Of a DNA stretch of 64,000 nt, positions 27,094-35,333 are shown in pieces. The DNA is from Desulfovibrionales bacterium (lineage in GTDB: Bacteria > Desulfobacterota > Desulfovibrionia > Desulfovibrionales > Desulfonatronaceae), in the NCBI GenBank assembly GCA_007693505.1, contig REDL01000050.1, forward strand, positions 1 to 64,000. Direction: 5' to 3'. The notes beneath the pieces are model-generated. The model was not told the origin of the DNA, made no database searches, and saw nothing but the letters and a program-made list of their open reading frames with translations. The position numbers and the translations under genes are program-made. Position 1 is the first letter of the stretch; every line of letters begins with the position of its first letter.

Positions 27094-27542
27094 ATGCATC
27101 GATTTTCTTTTGAAAAGATCTTTTTTCCTCATTTTCTTGAACACAAACGCGTGGTGTGCGCAATCCTGACCTTTGTCTTTTTTTTCATCGTGAGCTTGAT
27201 CGTCCTCAACGGAAGGCCTGTAGCCCTGGCCGAACCGCTGTTTCTGGCTGATCCTGCGTTTACACCGCGTGAGCGTCCGGGCGTGCTTTTTGACCATGAC
27301 GGGCACATGGAACTGGCGGATTGCCTCGACTGCCACCATGCATTTGAAAATGGACGAAATATCTGGGAGTATGGCATGGAAACCCAGTGTTCCGCCTGTC
27401 ATGCAGCCGCTGAAAAGGGCAGGCTTGGGCTGCGCAGAGCCGTTCATGGCAGTGCATCGGTTGCCATGCCCAGCAGCCTGCCACGGGCAGGGCTCCGGTG
27501 ATGTGCGGTGCCTGCCATGTTCGCGGAGGAGGGCAGCCGTGA
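27094..27542 (+). pseudogene. Tetrahaem cytochrome c3-like TmcA paralogue with a frameshift
   Basis: A signal-anchored periplasmic cytochrome. The N-terminus has a membrane segment (about 19-41), then RPGVLFDHDGHMELADCLDC with CLDCHH and CSACH haem sites. At about 27448-27450 one base appears to be missing. In the shifted frame the sequence continues as QCIGCHAQQPATGRAPVMCG and ends CGACHVRGGGQP, ending with TGA at 27540-27542. That restores haem sites three and four and matches the intact tmcA at 42676 (HEQCIGCH, MCGECHVRR). Without correction only two haem sites are made. It may be a true frameshift or a sequencing error. It overlaps the tmcC' GTG start by four bases. Confidence 0.8.
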
Positions 27543-28195
27543 TTCATGTGGTCTATAATTTTGCCGTGGGGCCAATGGTCTGGCTGGCCTTCACGATTTG
27601 TATCACGGGCTTGGCCTATCGCCTGATTCGCTATCGCCGCAAGGCCGTGGCGGCGAAAAAGGGGTTGCCCGGTGATTTCCGGACAACCTGGGCCGTGCGA
27701 TCAATGCTGTATTACCTTCTTCCGCTGAACCGAACGGCCAAAAGCAGCCCCTGGTCCACGGTCGCCGGGTTCGCGCTACATATCCCTCTGCTCGTGGTGG
27801 CCTTTTTCCTCTCGGCCCACGTGATCATGCTGGAACAAAGCTGGGGCGTCGCCTGGCCGACCATCCCGGATGTTTGGGCCGATGTACTGACCATCATTGC
27901 CCTGGCCGCTCTGGGCTTTTTGGCGCTGAAACGATTGCTACACCCTGCTTTGCGGGGACTGACGGAACCCAAGGATTTGCTGGTTCTGCTGTTGGTCGCC
28001 CTGCCCCTGCTCACCGGACTGGCCGCGCACCGGCAGTGGGGCGATTATCCGCTGATGCTGACCCTGCATGTGCTGAGCGCGAATATTCTCTTGATGCTCA
28101 TCCCCTTTACCAAGCTGTCACACATGGCGCTCTTCTTCGTCTCCCGTGCGGCAACGGGCAGCGACTTCGGCAAGCGGCAGGTGGGGGCATGGTGA
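27539..28195 (+). CDS. TmcC-like integral membrane subunit (NarI/DsrM family)
   Basis: A 218-residue, five-to-six-helix protein starting at GTG 27539 (VIHVVYNFAVGPMVWLAF), with a GGAGGAGGG site inside tmcA'. It aligns through its length with the TmcC encoded at 40633 (FAxHIxLLxxxFFLSAHxIMLEQSWGV, ANILLMLIPFTKLSHM). His residues in membrane helices could ligate haem b. It would pass electrons between the periplasmic cytochrome and the cytoplasmic Fe-S subunit or quinone. The longer upstream frame is a shadow. Confidence 0.88.
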   Translation: MIHVVYNFAVGPMVWLAFTICITGLAYRLIRYRRKAVAAKKGLPGDFRTTWAVRSMLYYLLPLNRTAKSSPWSTVAGFALHIPLLVVAFFLSAHVIMLEQSWGVAWPTIPDVWADVLTIIALAALGFLALKRLLHPALRGLTEPKDLLVLLLVALPLLTGLAAHRQWGDYPLMLTLHVLSANILLMLIPFTKLSHMALFFVSRAATGSDFGKRQVGAW

Positions 28196-28211
28196 CGAAA
28201 AGGAGCGATTC

Positions 28212-29453
28212 TTGACCATAGATACCCAGACCCTCTCCCGGACTCTGGCCGACAAGGCCGGGGCTCGACTGGAGATGTGGTTGTCCATTTGTTCCCGGTG
28301 CGGGATGTGCGCGGAAGGTTGTCACTACTATGCCTCCAATCCCAGGCCGGAGCATGTTCCGGCCTTTCGGGTCAAGCCGTTGGTGGATCTGTACAAAAAG
28401 CGCGGCCAGGTGGACGCCACGGTCCTCGAAACCCTGCGCGACGTCTGCTACGGCACCTGCACCATGTGCCAGCGCTGCACCATGTACTGCCCCCACGGCA
28501 TTGGTATCGCCGCCCTGGTTCATGCTGCCCGGGGCGTGGCCGTGGCCATGGGGCTGACTCCGCCCGGACTGGCCAAAGGTCTGGAGAACGCCTTGGAGTT
28601 TGGCAACAACCTCGGGGTGACCGAGGATGATTTTCTGGAAACCGTGGAGTGGCAGTTGGAGGAACTGCAGGAGGAAATGCCTTTTGCTCGCGCTCCCATG
28701 GACAAGGAGGGCGCGGAGTTTCTGCTGACGTTTCATCCGCGGGACATAAAGTTCTATCCGCAAAATCTTTTCAACTATCTCAAGCTCTACAATGCCGCTG
28801 GCATCGACTTCACCATGTCTTCCAAAGCCTGGGATTCAACCAACCTGGGGCTTTTTGCCGGAGACGTGGCCAAGGCCTCCAGGCTGGCGGCCAATGTCGC
28901 GGACACGGCCGAGCGACTCAAGGTCAAGGCGCTGATCACCGCGGAGTGAGGCCACTCCATGAAGGCCCTCGGGTTCGAGGCGCCATACTGGTTGGGCAGG
29001 AAATTCTCCTTTGAGGCCATGCCGCCGATCAAGGTCTGGGCGGATTGCCTGCATGCCGGGACCCTGAAACTCAAGCCAGGGTTTCATGCTGCCCCGGTCA
29101 CATTTCAGGATTCCTGCAACTTTGTACGCAATGCGGGTATGTATCAGCAATCCAGGGATTTGATGTCCGTGGTGGCCACGGACTTCCGGGAAATGCATCC
29201 GCATGGCAACGCGACCTATTGTTGCGGCAACGGCGGCGGTCAGGGGCTGATGCCGGAATACAAGCAGGCCAAGATCGCCGCGTTGAAGGCCAAGGCCGAC
29301 TGCATCCTGGCCACGGGCGCAAAGACGGTTGTCGTGGCCTGCCACAACTGCGAGGACGGAATTCACGAAACCTGCAAAAACTATGAGCTGGACGCCAAGG
29401 TCGAGCTGTTCAGCGCCTACCTGGCAGAGGCGGTGGACCTGCAGGGGAACTGA
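28212..29453 (+). CDS. TmcB-like CCG-domain Fe-S protein, probable selenoprotein (UGA at 28947)
   Basis: A 413-residue cytoplasmic HdrD/TmcB-type protein if TGA at 28947-28949 is read as selenocysteine (residue 246). The start is TTG at 28212, six bases after AGGAG. Two ferredoxin motifs lie near 27-37 (CSRCGMCAEGC) and 83-93 (CTMCQRCTMYC). Around the TGA the frame reads KALITAE-U-GHSMKALGF; the intact homologues in this window read GECGHAFRS (39295) and TECGHAHRA (59368), so the stop replaces exactly the conserved Cys. After it the CCG domain is complete: DSCNFVRN, YCCGNGGG and ACHNC. A SECIS-like hairpin follows 22 nt downstream. No separate start signal precedes the second half. The protein would couple a cytoplasmic thiol/disulfide or ferredoxin partner to TmcC'. 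Confidence 0.85.
28964..28984 (+). promoter_or_regulatory. SECIS-like stem-loop
   Basis: CCUCG (28967-28971) pairs with CGAGG (28976-28980) around a GGUU loop. Two more G-C pairs (28964-28965 with 28983-28984) follow across a small internal loop. The apical loop begins 22 nt after the UGA and has G in its first two positions, fitting the bacterial SECIS rule of 16-37 nt spacing. Confidence 0.6.
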
Positions 29454-29499
29454 AAGAGGGGATTATTCCTACCCAGAAAACCATGCACAACCAACAGCA

Positions 29500-29536
29500 A
29501 CGGCCCGGTGAGATTATCTCGCCGGGCCGTTTTTTT
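29500..29536 (+). terminator. Rho-independent terminator after tmcB'
   Basis: ACGGCCCGG pairs with CCGGGCCGT, extended by four inner pairs (TGAG/CTCG, one G-T), and is followed by seven T. It lies 47 bp after the tmcB' stop and isolates the tmc'-type set from the arr-like operon. Confidence 0.85.
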
Positions 29537-29825
29537 GTGCGCGAAGAGGGCAAGGGAAGCGCTATGCTTCGGCGTCTTTCATGAAGGTACGATAAATCCA
29601 TGCAAATCTGGCAATTTTCCCGTCAACCAGTCCAGGATTTGTTCACAATATTTTCGCTGAATCATTCATTTTCTCCAAGATAAGCTGAGACGTGTCCAAA
29701 AACGAAACACTAATTCACACGTTTTTTGTCGGAATTGCCATGGGTTTCTTTCCTCTTGTTGCAACCAGAGAATAGAATCTTTTAATATCAATATGTTATA
29801 TTTGTCGGCAAAATGAATTGGGTCG

Positions 29826-29840
29826 TGGCACAGGAATTGC
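29826..29840 (+). promoter_or_regulatory. Sigma54 promoter for the arr-like operon
   Basis: TGGCACAGGAATTGC matches the sigma54 consensus TGGCACG-N4-TTGC at all but one base. The invariant GG and GC are ten bases apart, as required. Transcription should begin near 29852, leaving a leader of about 117 nt before the ATG at 29969. ACGTGT (29690) and ACACGT (29717) about 110-140 bp upstream form an inverted pair that could be an activator site; that part is speculative. Confidence 0.8.
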
Positions 29841-29968
29841 CTGTAATATAAGCACTGTAATATCAGCATGAGGGTTTGTGAATTGATTCGTGTTTTGATG
29901 GGATTTCAAGGACTCCCGTGATCCGATCCGACAGAATGATCATTGTCCAAGAACCTCGAGGAGGAACC

Positions 29969-32533
29969 ATGAAACAATTGGAGATTGACGGAATGGACGG
30001 TAAAGACGGAACCACGGTCAGCAGGCGATCGTTCGTCAAAGGAGCGGCTGCGGCGTGCGCCGGGCTGGCCACTGGCGGGCCAGCGCTCAGTGCCCTGACC
30101 CCGGGCACGGCACATGCCAGAGGCGCTCTGGCCGAGGGCAAATGGGTCAGCAGCTGCTGTGTGGGCTGTACGTCCTGGTGTTCCAAGCAGGTCTACGTGA
30201 TCAACGGGCGGGCCGTGAAGATTCGCGGTAACCCGCATTCCAAGACCAACGGCATCAGCTCCTGCCCCCGGGCCCACCTTGCCCTGCAGCAGGTCTACGA
30301 CCCGGACCGGGTCAAGACGCCCATGAAGCGGACCAACCCGAAAAAAGGCCGCAACGAGGACCCGGGATTCGTGCCCATCTCCTGGGACGAGGCTCTGGAC
30401 ATGCTGGCGGACAAGATCATGGAACTGCGGGCCAACGACGAAACCCACAAGTTCATGCTTATGCGCGGGCGCTACACGGCACTGAGGGATCTGCTGTACG
30501 ATCGCCTGCCGAAAATCATCGGCTCTCCCAACAACATCTCTCACAGCTCCATCTGCGCGGAAGCAGAAAAGATGCGCTATTTCCAGGAAGGGCAGTGGGC
30601 CTACATGCAGTATGACATTCCCAATACCCGCTACGTGCTGATCTGGGGCGCGGACCCGGTGGTGGCCAACCGCGGGGTATCTTCCTACCTGAACAGCTGG
30701 GGCCGAGCCCTGGACAACGCCCGGATCGTCTCGGTGGAACCGCGGCTCACGGGTACGGCCGGTAAATGCGACGAATGGCTGCCGGTCAAGCCGGGTTATG
30801 ATGGCGCTTTGGCCTCGGCCATGGCCCATGTCGTTTTGGTGGAAGGGATGTGGTACAAACCCTTTGTTGGCGATTTTTTCGACGGACAAAACCGGTTCAT
30901 CCCCGGCCAGAAGGTCGATGAAGATATTTTTCTGGAAAAGCATACTCACGGCTTGGCCAAGTGGTGGAACCTGTATCTGAAGGACGTGACCCCGGAATGG
31001 GCCGAGCCGCTCTGCGGCATTTCGGCGGAGCAGATTCGCCGCGTGGCCATGGGATTCGCCGCGGCGGCTCCCAACTGCATCTCCTGGGTCGGCGGCGGAC
31101 CGGCCATGCAGCCTCGCGGTACCTACGGCTGCCTGGCGGCCAATGCCCTAAACGGCCTTGTGGGGGGGTGCGATAACGTTGGCGGTGTCCTTGCCTACAA
31201 CTCTCGGAGCTATCAGGGTTTTCCCTCACCCAACGATTTCATGGACGAGATGGCCCAAACCAATTCAAAGAAAGAAAAGATCGACCAACGTGGGCGCCTG
31301 GAATGGCCCAACCTGGCACGGGGAAGGTCCGGGGCCGGCGTGAACGCCAACAACGTGGCTGACGCGATCATCAATGAGGATCCCAACGAAATCAAAGTGG
31401 CCATGGGCTATTTCAATAACTTTAATTTTTCCTGCCCTGGAACCGGCCGCTGGGACCAGGCCATGTCCAAGGTCGACTTTTTCGCCCACCTGACCACCCA
31501 TGCCTCGGAAATGAGTTTCTACGCGGATATCGTGCTGCCGGTGAACCATTGCATGTTCGAGGCCTGGGGCACTTTGGACAACTCCAGTAACGGGTATCGG
31601 TCCGTGAGCCTGATGCAGCCGGCCATTGAGCGACTCTGGGACACCAAGAGCATGGAAACGGAAATCCCCTGGCTTTTGGCCGAAAAGCTGGCCCAGCGCG
31701 GATTCGACAACCTGCTGCGCTACTATCAAGCCGTGGTGGACCCGGAAACGGGAAAAGCACCTACCAATGAAAAGGAATTCGAGCTGTACGCCATCAAGCA
31801 CCTGACGCAGCACTTCTGGGATCCGACCCAGAGTAAGGGTGGCGACAAATTTCTCGGGTGGGAACAGTTCGTGGAAGTCGGGGTCTGGAACTCCGATCCC
31901 TATTTGCACCGGGCCCGGTGGAGCAACATGGGCACCAAGACCGGGAAGTTCGAATTCTATAGCGAAACTCTGAAGGAGGCTTTGGAGAAGCACGCTGAGC
32001 GGCACAACACCACCGTGGACCACGTCTTGGAGGTCTGCAATTATCTGGCACGCGGAGAGATGGCCTTCATCCCCCACTACGAAGAGCCCTACGAGTGGGG
32101 TGACCCGGGGGTGTATCCGTTCAAATTCGTGGACTACAAGGGCCGCCTGAACCGGGAAGGTCGCAGCTCCAACTGCTCCTGGTATTTGCAACTCAAGGAT
32201 CTGGATCTCGGCGACATCGCCTACGACGACGTGGCCAAGCTGAACCCCATTGACGGTGAACGTCTGGGCATCAAGACCGGGGACAAGATCCGCCTGACCA
32301 CGCCCACGGGCAGCATCGTCTGCACCGCATCCCTGTGGGAGGGAACCCAGCCCGGTACCGTGGCCAAGTGCTTCGGCCAGGGACATTGGGCCTACGGGCG
32401 GCATGCGGCCAAGGTCTTTGGCAAGGAGGCCCTTGGGGCGAACAATAACGACATCATTCCGGTGGACTATGACCGTCTGAGTGGCTCCACGGCATTTTAC
32501 GGCCACATCCGACTAAAAGTCGAAAAGGTCTAG
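29969..32533 (+). CDS. arrA: ArrA-like respiratory arsenate reductase catalytic subunit (periplasmic molybdoenzyme)
   Basis: An 854-residue Mo-bisPGD enzyme with a Tat signal (SRRSFVK, R19-R20; cleavage near AHA-RG at 50). A [4Fe-4S] site is formed by C64-x2-C67-x3-C71 and C99. The presumed Mo ligand is Cys196 in SHSSICAEAEK. RGRYT (R168, Y169), H192, S193, C196 and K201 have the same mutual spacing as the arsenate-pocket residues I recall for Shewanella ANA-3 ArrA (R165, Y166, H189, S190, C193, K198), and the length is also that of ArrA as I recall it. It could still be a related polysulfide or thiosulfate reductase. GAGGAGG precedes the ATG. Downstream are the B subunit and a TorD-type chaperone; no membrane anchor gene is present. 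Confidence 0.75.
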   Translation: MKQLEIDGMDGKDGTTVSRRSFVKGAAAACAGLATGGPALSALTPGTAHARGALAEGKWVSSCCVGCTSWCSKQVYVINGRAVKIRGNPHSKTNGISSCPRAHLALQQVYDPDRVKTPMKRTNPKKGRNEDPGFVPISWDEALDMLADKIMELRANDETHKFMLMRGRYTALRDLLYDRLPKIIGSPNNISHSSICAEAEKMRYFQEGQWAYMQYDIPNTRYVLIWGADPVVANRGVSSYLNSWGRALDNARIVSVEPRLTGTAGKCDEWLPVKPGYDGALASAMAHVVLVEGMWYKPFVGDFFDGQNRFIPGQKVDEDIFLEKHTHGLAKWWNLYLKDVTPEWAEPLCGISAEQIRRVAMGFAAAAPNCISWVGGGPAMQPRGTYGCLAANALNGLVGGCDNVGGVLAYNSRSYQGFPSPNDFMDEMAQTNSKKEKIDQRGRLEWPNLARGRSGAGVNANNVADAIINEDPNEIKVAMGYFNNFNFSCPGTGRWDQAMSKVDFFAHLTTHASEMSFYADIVLPVNHCMFEAWGTLDNSSNGYRSVSLMQPAIERLWDTKSMETEIPWLLAEKLAQRGFDNLLRYYQAVVDPETGKAPTNEKEFELYAIKHLTQHFWDPTQSKGGDKFLGWEQFVEVGVWNSDPYLHRARWSNMGTKTGKFEFYSETLKEALEKHAERHNTTVDHVLEVCNYLARGEMAFIPHYEEPYEWGDPGVYPFKFVDYKGRLNREGRSSNCSWYLQLKDLDLGDIAYDDVAKLNPIDGERLGIKTGDKIRLTTPTGSIVCTASLWEGTQPGTVAKCFGQGHWAYGRHAAKVFGKEALGANNNDIIPVDYDRLSGSTAFYGHIRLKVEKV

Positions 32534-32553
32534 GGTTTCGCAAAACCAATACG

Positions 32554-32677
32554 CAGGCTGTTCAAAAAACTTGATGGCAAGGTGCAAAAAGAGGTCACGG
32601 TCGAAACGTATTTCTTCATGCGTGAGGGTTTGCACATTTTGCGGCATCGCAGCCAGCGAGGATTTTTCAACAGCCTG
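32554..32677. repeat. MITE-like element between arrA and arrB
   Basis: A 124-bp segment is bounded by 15-bp inverted ends, CAGGCTGTTCAAAAA and TTTTTCAACAGCCTG, with one mismatch. The inside has no coding character. Elements with a 'CAGGCTGTTGAAAAA' end are scattered in many proteobacterial genomes. It separates arrA from arrB by 161 bp in an otherwise typical operon. Confidence 0.65.
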
Positions 32678-32694
32678 CCAGGAGGAGAGATATA

Positions 32695-33420
32695 ATGGCA
32701 CGATACGCTATGGTCATAGATATGCAGCTGTGTACAGGATGCGGCGGGTGCATCATCGGATGCATGAACGAGAACAACTTGCCAGAAGGGATGCGCTGGT
32801 CCGGGAAGATAGCCGAGACCCTTGGCAGATACCCCTTAACCCGCTATCACTATAGGCCAACGCTTTGTAATCACTGCGAAAACGCGCCTTGTGTCCACGG
32901 CTGCCCAACCAAGTCTCTGTACAAGGCCGAGGGTGGGATTACGGCCCATGATATCAACAAGTGCATCGGTTGCCGGTACTGCATGTTCAACTGCCCCTAC
33001 GAAGGGGTGATATATTACAATTTGCGCCAGCCGCATGCCGAATGGCGCAACAACACGGCCGTTATTCCCAATAGCACGTCCACTCCAGCGGAAACTTTAC
33101 GTCGGACAGGCGCACGGGGCTGGCCGATCCAGAACCCGGATCCCGACATCACCTATGCCTCGATCCGGCCCAGGGGCGTGGTGGAAAAGTGCACCTTCTG
33201 CCAACACCGGGTGATCAATGGTGAGCTGCCCTACTGCGTTGAAGTCTGCCCTTCCAAGGCCCGGATTTTCGGGGACCTGGATGATCCCCAAAGCGAGGTC
33301 AGCCGGCTTCTGGGCATGTTCCCGGCCGAGCGGCTGCGCGAGGAGTTGGGCACCAGGCCACGCGTCTACTACATCCGGGAATTTTGCCCGAAACCACAAC
33401 CACAACCACAAGCCGGGTGA
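32695..33420 (+). CDS. arrB: ArrB-like four-cluster [4Fe-4S] subunit
   Basis: A 241-residue ferredoxin-type partner of the Tat molybdoenzyme. It has four Cys groups: CTGCGGCIIGC (12-22), CNHCENAPCVHGCP, CIGCRYCMFNCP and CTFCQHRV...CVEVCP. The long insert with NPDPDITYASIRP before the fourth group and the GTRPRVYYIREF end agree with my recollection of ArrB and set it apart from shorter PsrB proteins. There is no signal of its own; it would be exported with ArrA. GGAGGAGAG precedes the ATG. Confidence 0.78.
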   Translation: MARYAMVIDMQLCTGCGGCIIGCMNENNLPEGMRWSGKIAETLGRYPLTRYHYRPTLCNHCENAPCVHGCPTKSLYKAEGGITAHDINKCIGCRYCMFNCPYEGVIYYNLRQPHAEWRNNTAVIPNSTSTPAETLRRTGARGWPIQNPDPDITYASIRPRGVVEKCTFCQHRVINGELPYCVEVCPSKARIFGDLDDPQSEVSRLLGMFPAERLREELGTRPRVYYIREFCPKPQPQPQAG

Positions 33421-33617
33421 GGGCATGGTCCAGGCTGACGGCATCCAACAAGCAATCGCATAATCCACGCAGGGATGGTTCAGGATAGATGTCGGTGCGA
33501 CCCTTGCGGCCGCTCTGGATGGGCGAGGCAACGAGGAGCAACATCATGAGGATCAACCGTTCCTGAACCACCCCCCAACCTGTTGTTCAAAAAAAGACGG
33601 CCACACGGAGACCATTC

Positions 33618-34304
33618 ATGCTCGAACCGGACATTATCGCCCGAGTAGAAACCTACAAGGCCCTGACAAGGTGCTTTTTCCCTCCGGACGAACAACTGCA
33701 GCAAAGCGTGGAGAATCTGGCGACCCATGCGCCAACCTGGGTTCCGGAGGTCAACGCCTCGACCCTGACCATGCTGAAAAATCTGCCCGGCGACGAACAG
33801 GGTCGCGAAGCACTGCGGGTGGAGCATGCCAAATTGTTTTTGGGACCCTTTGAAGTCCTGGCCCCGCCCTTTGGGTCGGTCTATTTCCATGTGAACAAGA
33901 TGCTCTCCCACGAAAGCATCGACGACGCGGCGGAACGCTACCGGGAAGCCGGGGTGGCCACCGCTCCGGACAGGGGCAATCCGCCGGATCATGTCACCGC
34001 GGAGTTGGAGTTCATGTACTACCTCCTGTTTCAGGAACACGCCGCCCAGTGTCGTGACGATGCGTCGGCGGTGCGGGAGTGGCGGGACCGCAGGACGGAC
34101 TTCTTTCCCATTCATTTGGGCACCTGGGGACCGCTGTTCGCCGGCCGGGTGATATCCTTCGCCCAAACGCCGTTTTACAAAAACCTGGGGCTTGTCACCA
34201 AGGATATTTTGAAGGCTGAGATGCGCCTGACGACCGGCGCGGTGGAGTCGGAGCGGACTGAAAGATCGCCGGAAGCCATGGCTGTACCGACTACGCCCGG
34301 ATAA
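33618..34304 (+). CDS. TorD/DmsD-family molybdoenzyme chaperone (ArrD-like)
   Basis: A 228-residue cytoplasmic helical protein. VEHAKLFLGPFEVLAPPFGS, the PPDHVTAELEFMYYLL segment and FFPIHLGTWGPLF are the family hallmarks. Such chaperones guard the Tat signal and cofactor loading of one molybdoenzyme, here almost certainly the 29969 product. It is 197 bp downstream of arrB. The last 35 residues are hydrophilic and not conserved in the family. Confidence 0.85.
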   Translation: MLEPDIIARVETYKALTRCFFPPDEQLQQSVENLATHAPTWVPEVNASTLTMLKNLPGDEQGREALRVEHAKLFLGPFEVLAPPFGSVYFHVNKMLSHESIDDAAERYREAGVATAPDRGNPPDHVTAELEFMYYLLFQEHAAQCRDDASAVREWRDRRTDFFPIHLGTWGPLFAGRVISFAQTPFYKNLGLVTKDILKAEMRLTTGAVESERTERSPEAMAVPTTPG

Positions 34305-34683
34305 AACGTCAACCTCCAAAGGGGAGGCAAAGTCGGACAACATTCCAAGGAGCGCCCTGATCCTGCTGGGCAGCATCTGCTGGGTGATCGCGATGCTTCT
34401 GTTTCTTCCACGCCACCGGCGTCACTCCGGCCCATGCCGCTTCTTCCGCGTATCAGTGCATCTTCGTTCAGCCCAAGCCCCCCGTGGACATTCTGACCGG
34501 ACACCAGGGTCTTCCGGTTCTGGTGGACACTGGCATTGAATCCTGTCCACCCCGTCAGAGCATGGCTGTTCCCTGAGCGCATCGGTGCTGAAGAAAATTG
34601 ACGACGGATTGTCGATTCTGGGCTGAGCCAGTCTGGCGTTTACGGTATGACCGAGTGACATCGGACGATGACACGGAGGAACC
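34305..34683 (+). other. Intergenic segment with a possible decayed small exported ORF
   Basis: No intact gene is visible. One frame reads a hydrophobic signal-like stretch (SALILLGSICWVIAMLLFL) around 34355-34405. Another frame continues as FHATGVTPAHAASSAYQCIF, with an A-H-A cleavage-like site, to a TGA near 34575. A single-base shift would join them into a short secreted protein. This is weak evidence. Confidence 0.25.
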
Positions 34684-35043
34684 ATGGGCCACACAGCCGT
34701 TATGCTGCATAACGACGCGGAGGACGTCTCCCGGGTGGAGCGTCTGCTGGCCGCTCTTCACCTGCCTTTGCTGCGCTGCGAGCAAGTTGATGAACTGGAG
34801 AAACTCCTGGCTACATGCCGGGAATGTCTGGTACTGCTCAACCTGGAGACCCACGGCGTGGACAACGCGCTGTTGCGCCGCGTGAGCAAGGCTTGCGATC
34901 GGGTCCACATCATCGGGATTACCAGACGACCCTATCACCCCGAACTGGAACAGGCCTTGCGCTCGCATCTTCTGACCTTGGTCGCCTGCCCGATCAATGA
35001 CGAAGAACTGGGCTTGTGCCTCCGAGGAGTCATGGAATCATGA
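34684..35043 (+). CDS. Small receiver-like domain protein
   Basis: A 119-residue protein starting MGHTAVMLHNDAEDVSRVER after a GGAGGAACC site. The alternating strand/helix pattern (CLVLLNLETHGVDNALL, VHIIGITRRPYHPEL, LLTLVACPINDEEL) is that of a response-regulator fold. The canonical acidic pair is only partly kept (N10 and D11 near strand one, N57 in place of a phospho-Asp), so it may not be phosphorylated. It follows the arr-like operon and may belong to it. A similar degenerate receiver lies at 53980. Confidence 0.6.
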   Translation: MGHTAVMLHNDAEDVSRVERLLAALHLPLLRCEQVDELEKLLATCRECLVLLNLETHGVDNALLRRVSKACDRVHIIGITRRPYHPELEQALRSHLLTLVACPINDEELGLCLRGVMES

Positions 35044-35171
35044 GTATGACACCCCCGCGAGCCCTGATAAAAGAGGCCACTGCAAAAAGTCCGGGGGCTG
35101 CCCCCAGAACCTTGCGATATTCCGGCAACATGTTGATTTTACGGACCACCAACCACTGATCACTGACCACC

Positions 35172-35202
35172 GCTTTGTGCAAAATGACTTTTTGCACAAA
35201 GC
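35172..35202. terminator. Hairpin between convergent genes
   Basis: Perfect 13-bp arms, GCTTTGTGCAAAA and TTTTGCACAAAGC, around TGACT. It lies between the plus-strand arr-like operon and the minus-strand sigma54 activator. It probably acts on both transcripts. Confidence 0.6.
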
Positions 35203-35333
35203 TCATAAAAGAGAGAATTGCATCCGCGCCTTTCGACACCACGGAAAGGGCTTTGACAGCCTCCCCCCTTGAAGCCTGAGCAGCCGTCTGAAGTTCAAGC
35301 ATTGGGAGGCCATCCTGGTCCACAATGCTCGGT

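Noticed and set aside
28950-29453. Reading the second half of tmcB' as an independent gene starting at ATG 28959
   Set aside because: No ribosome site precedes it, it is in the same frame as the first half, and it would begin inside a conserved CCG domain. Readthrough of the UGA explains the data better.
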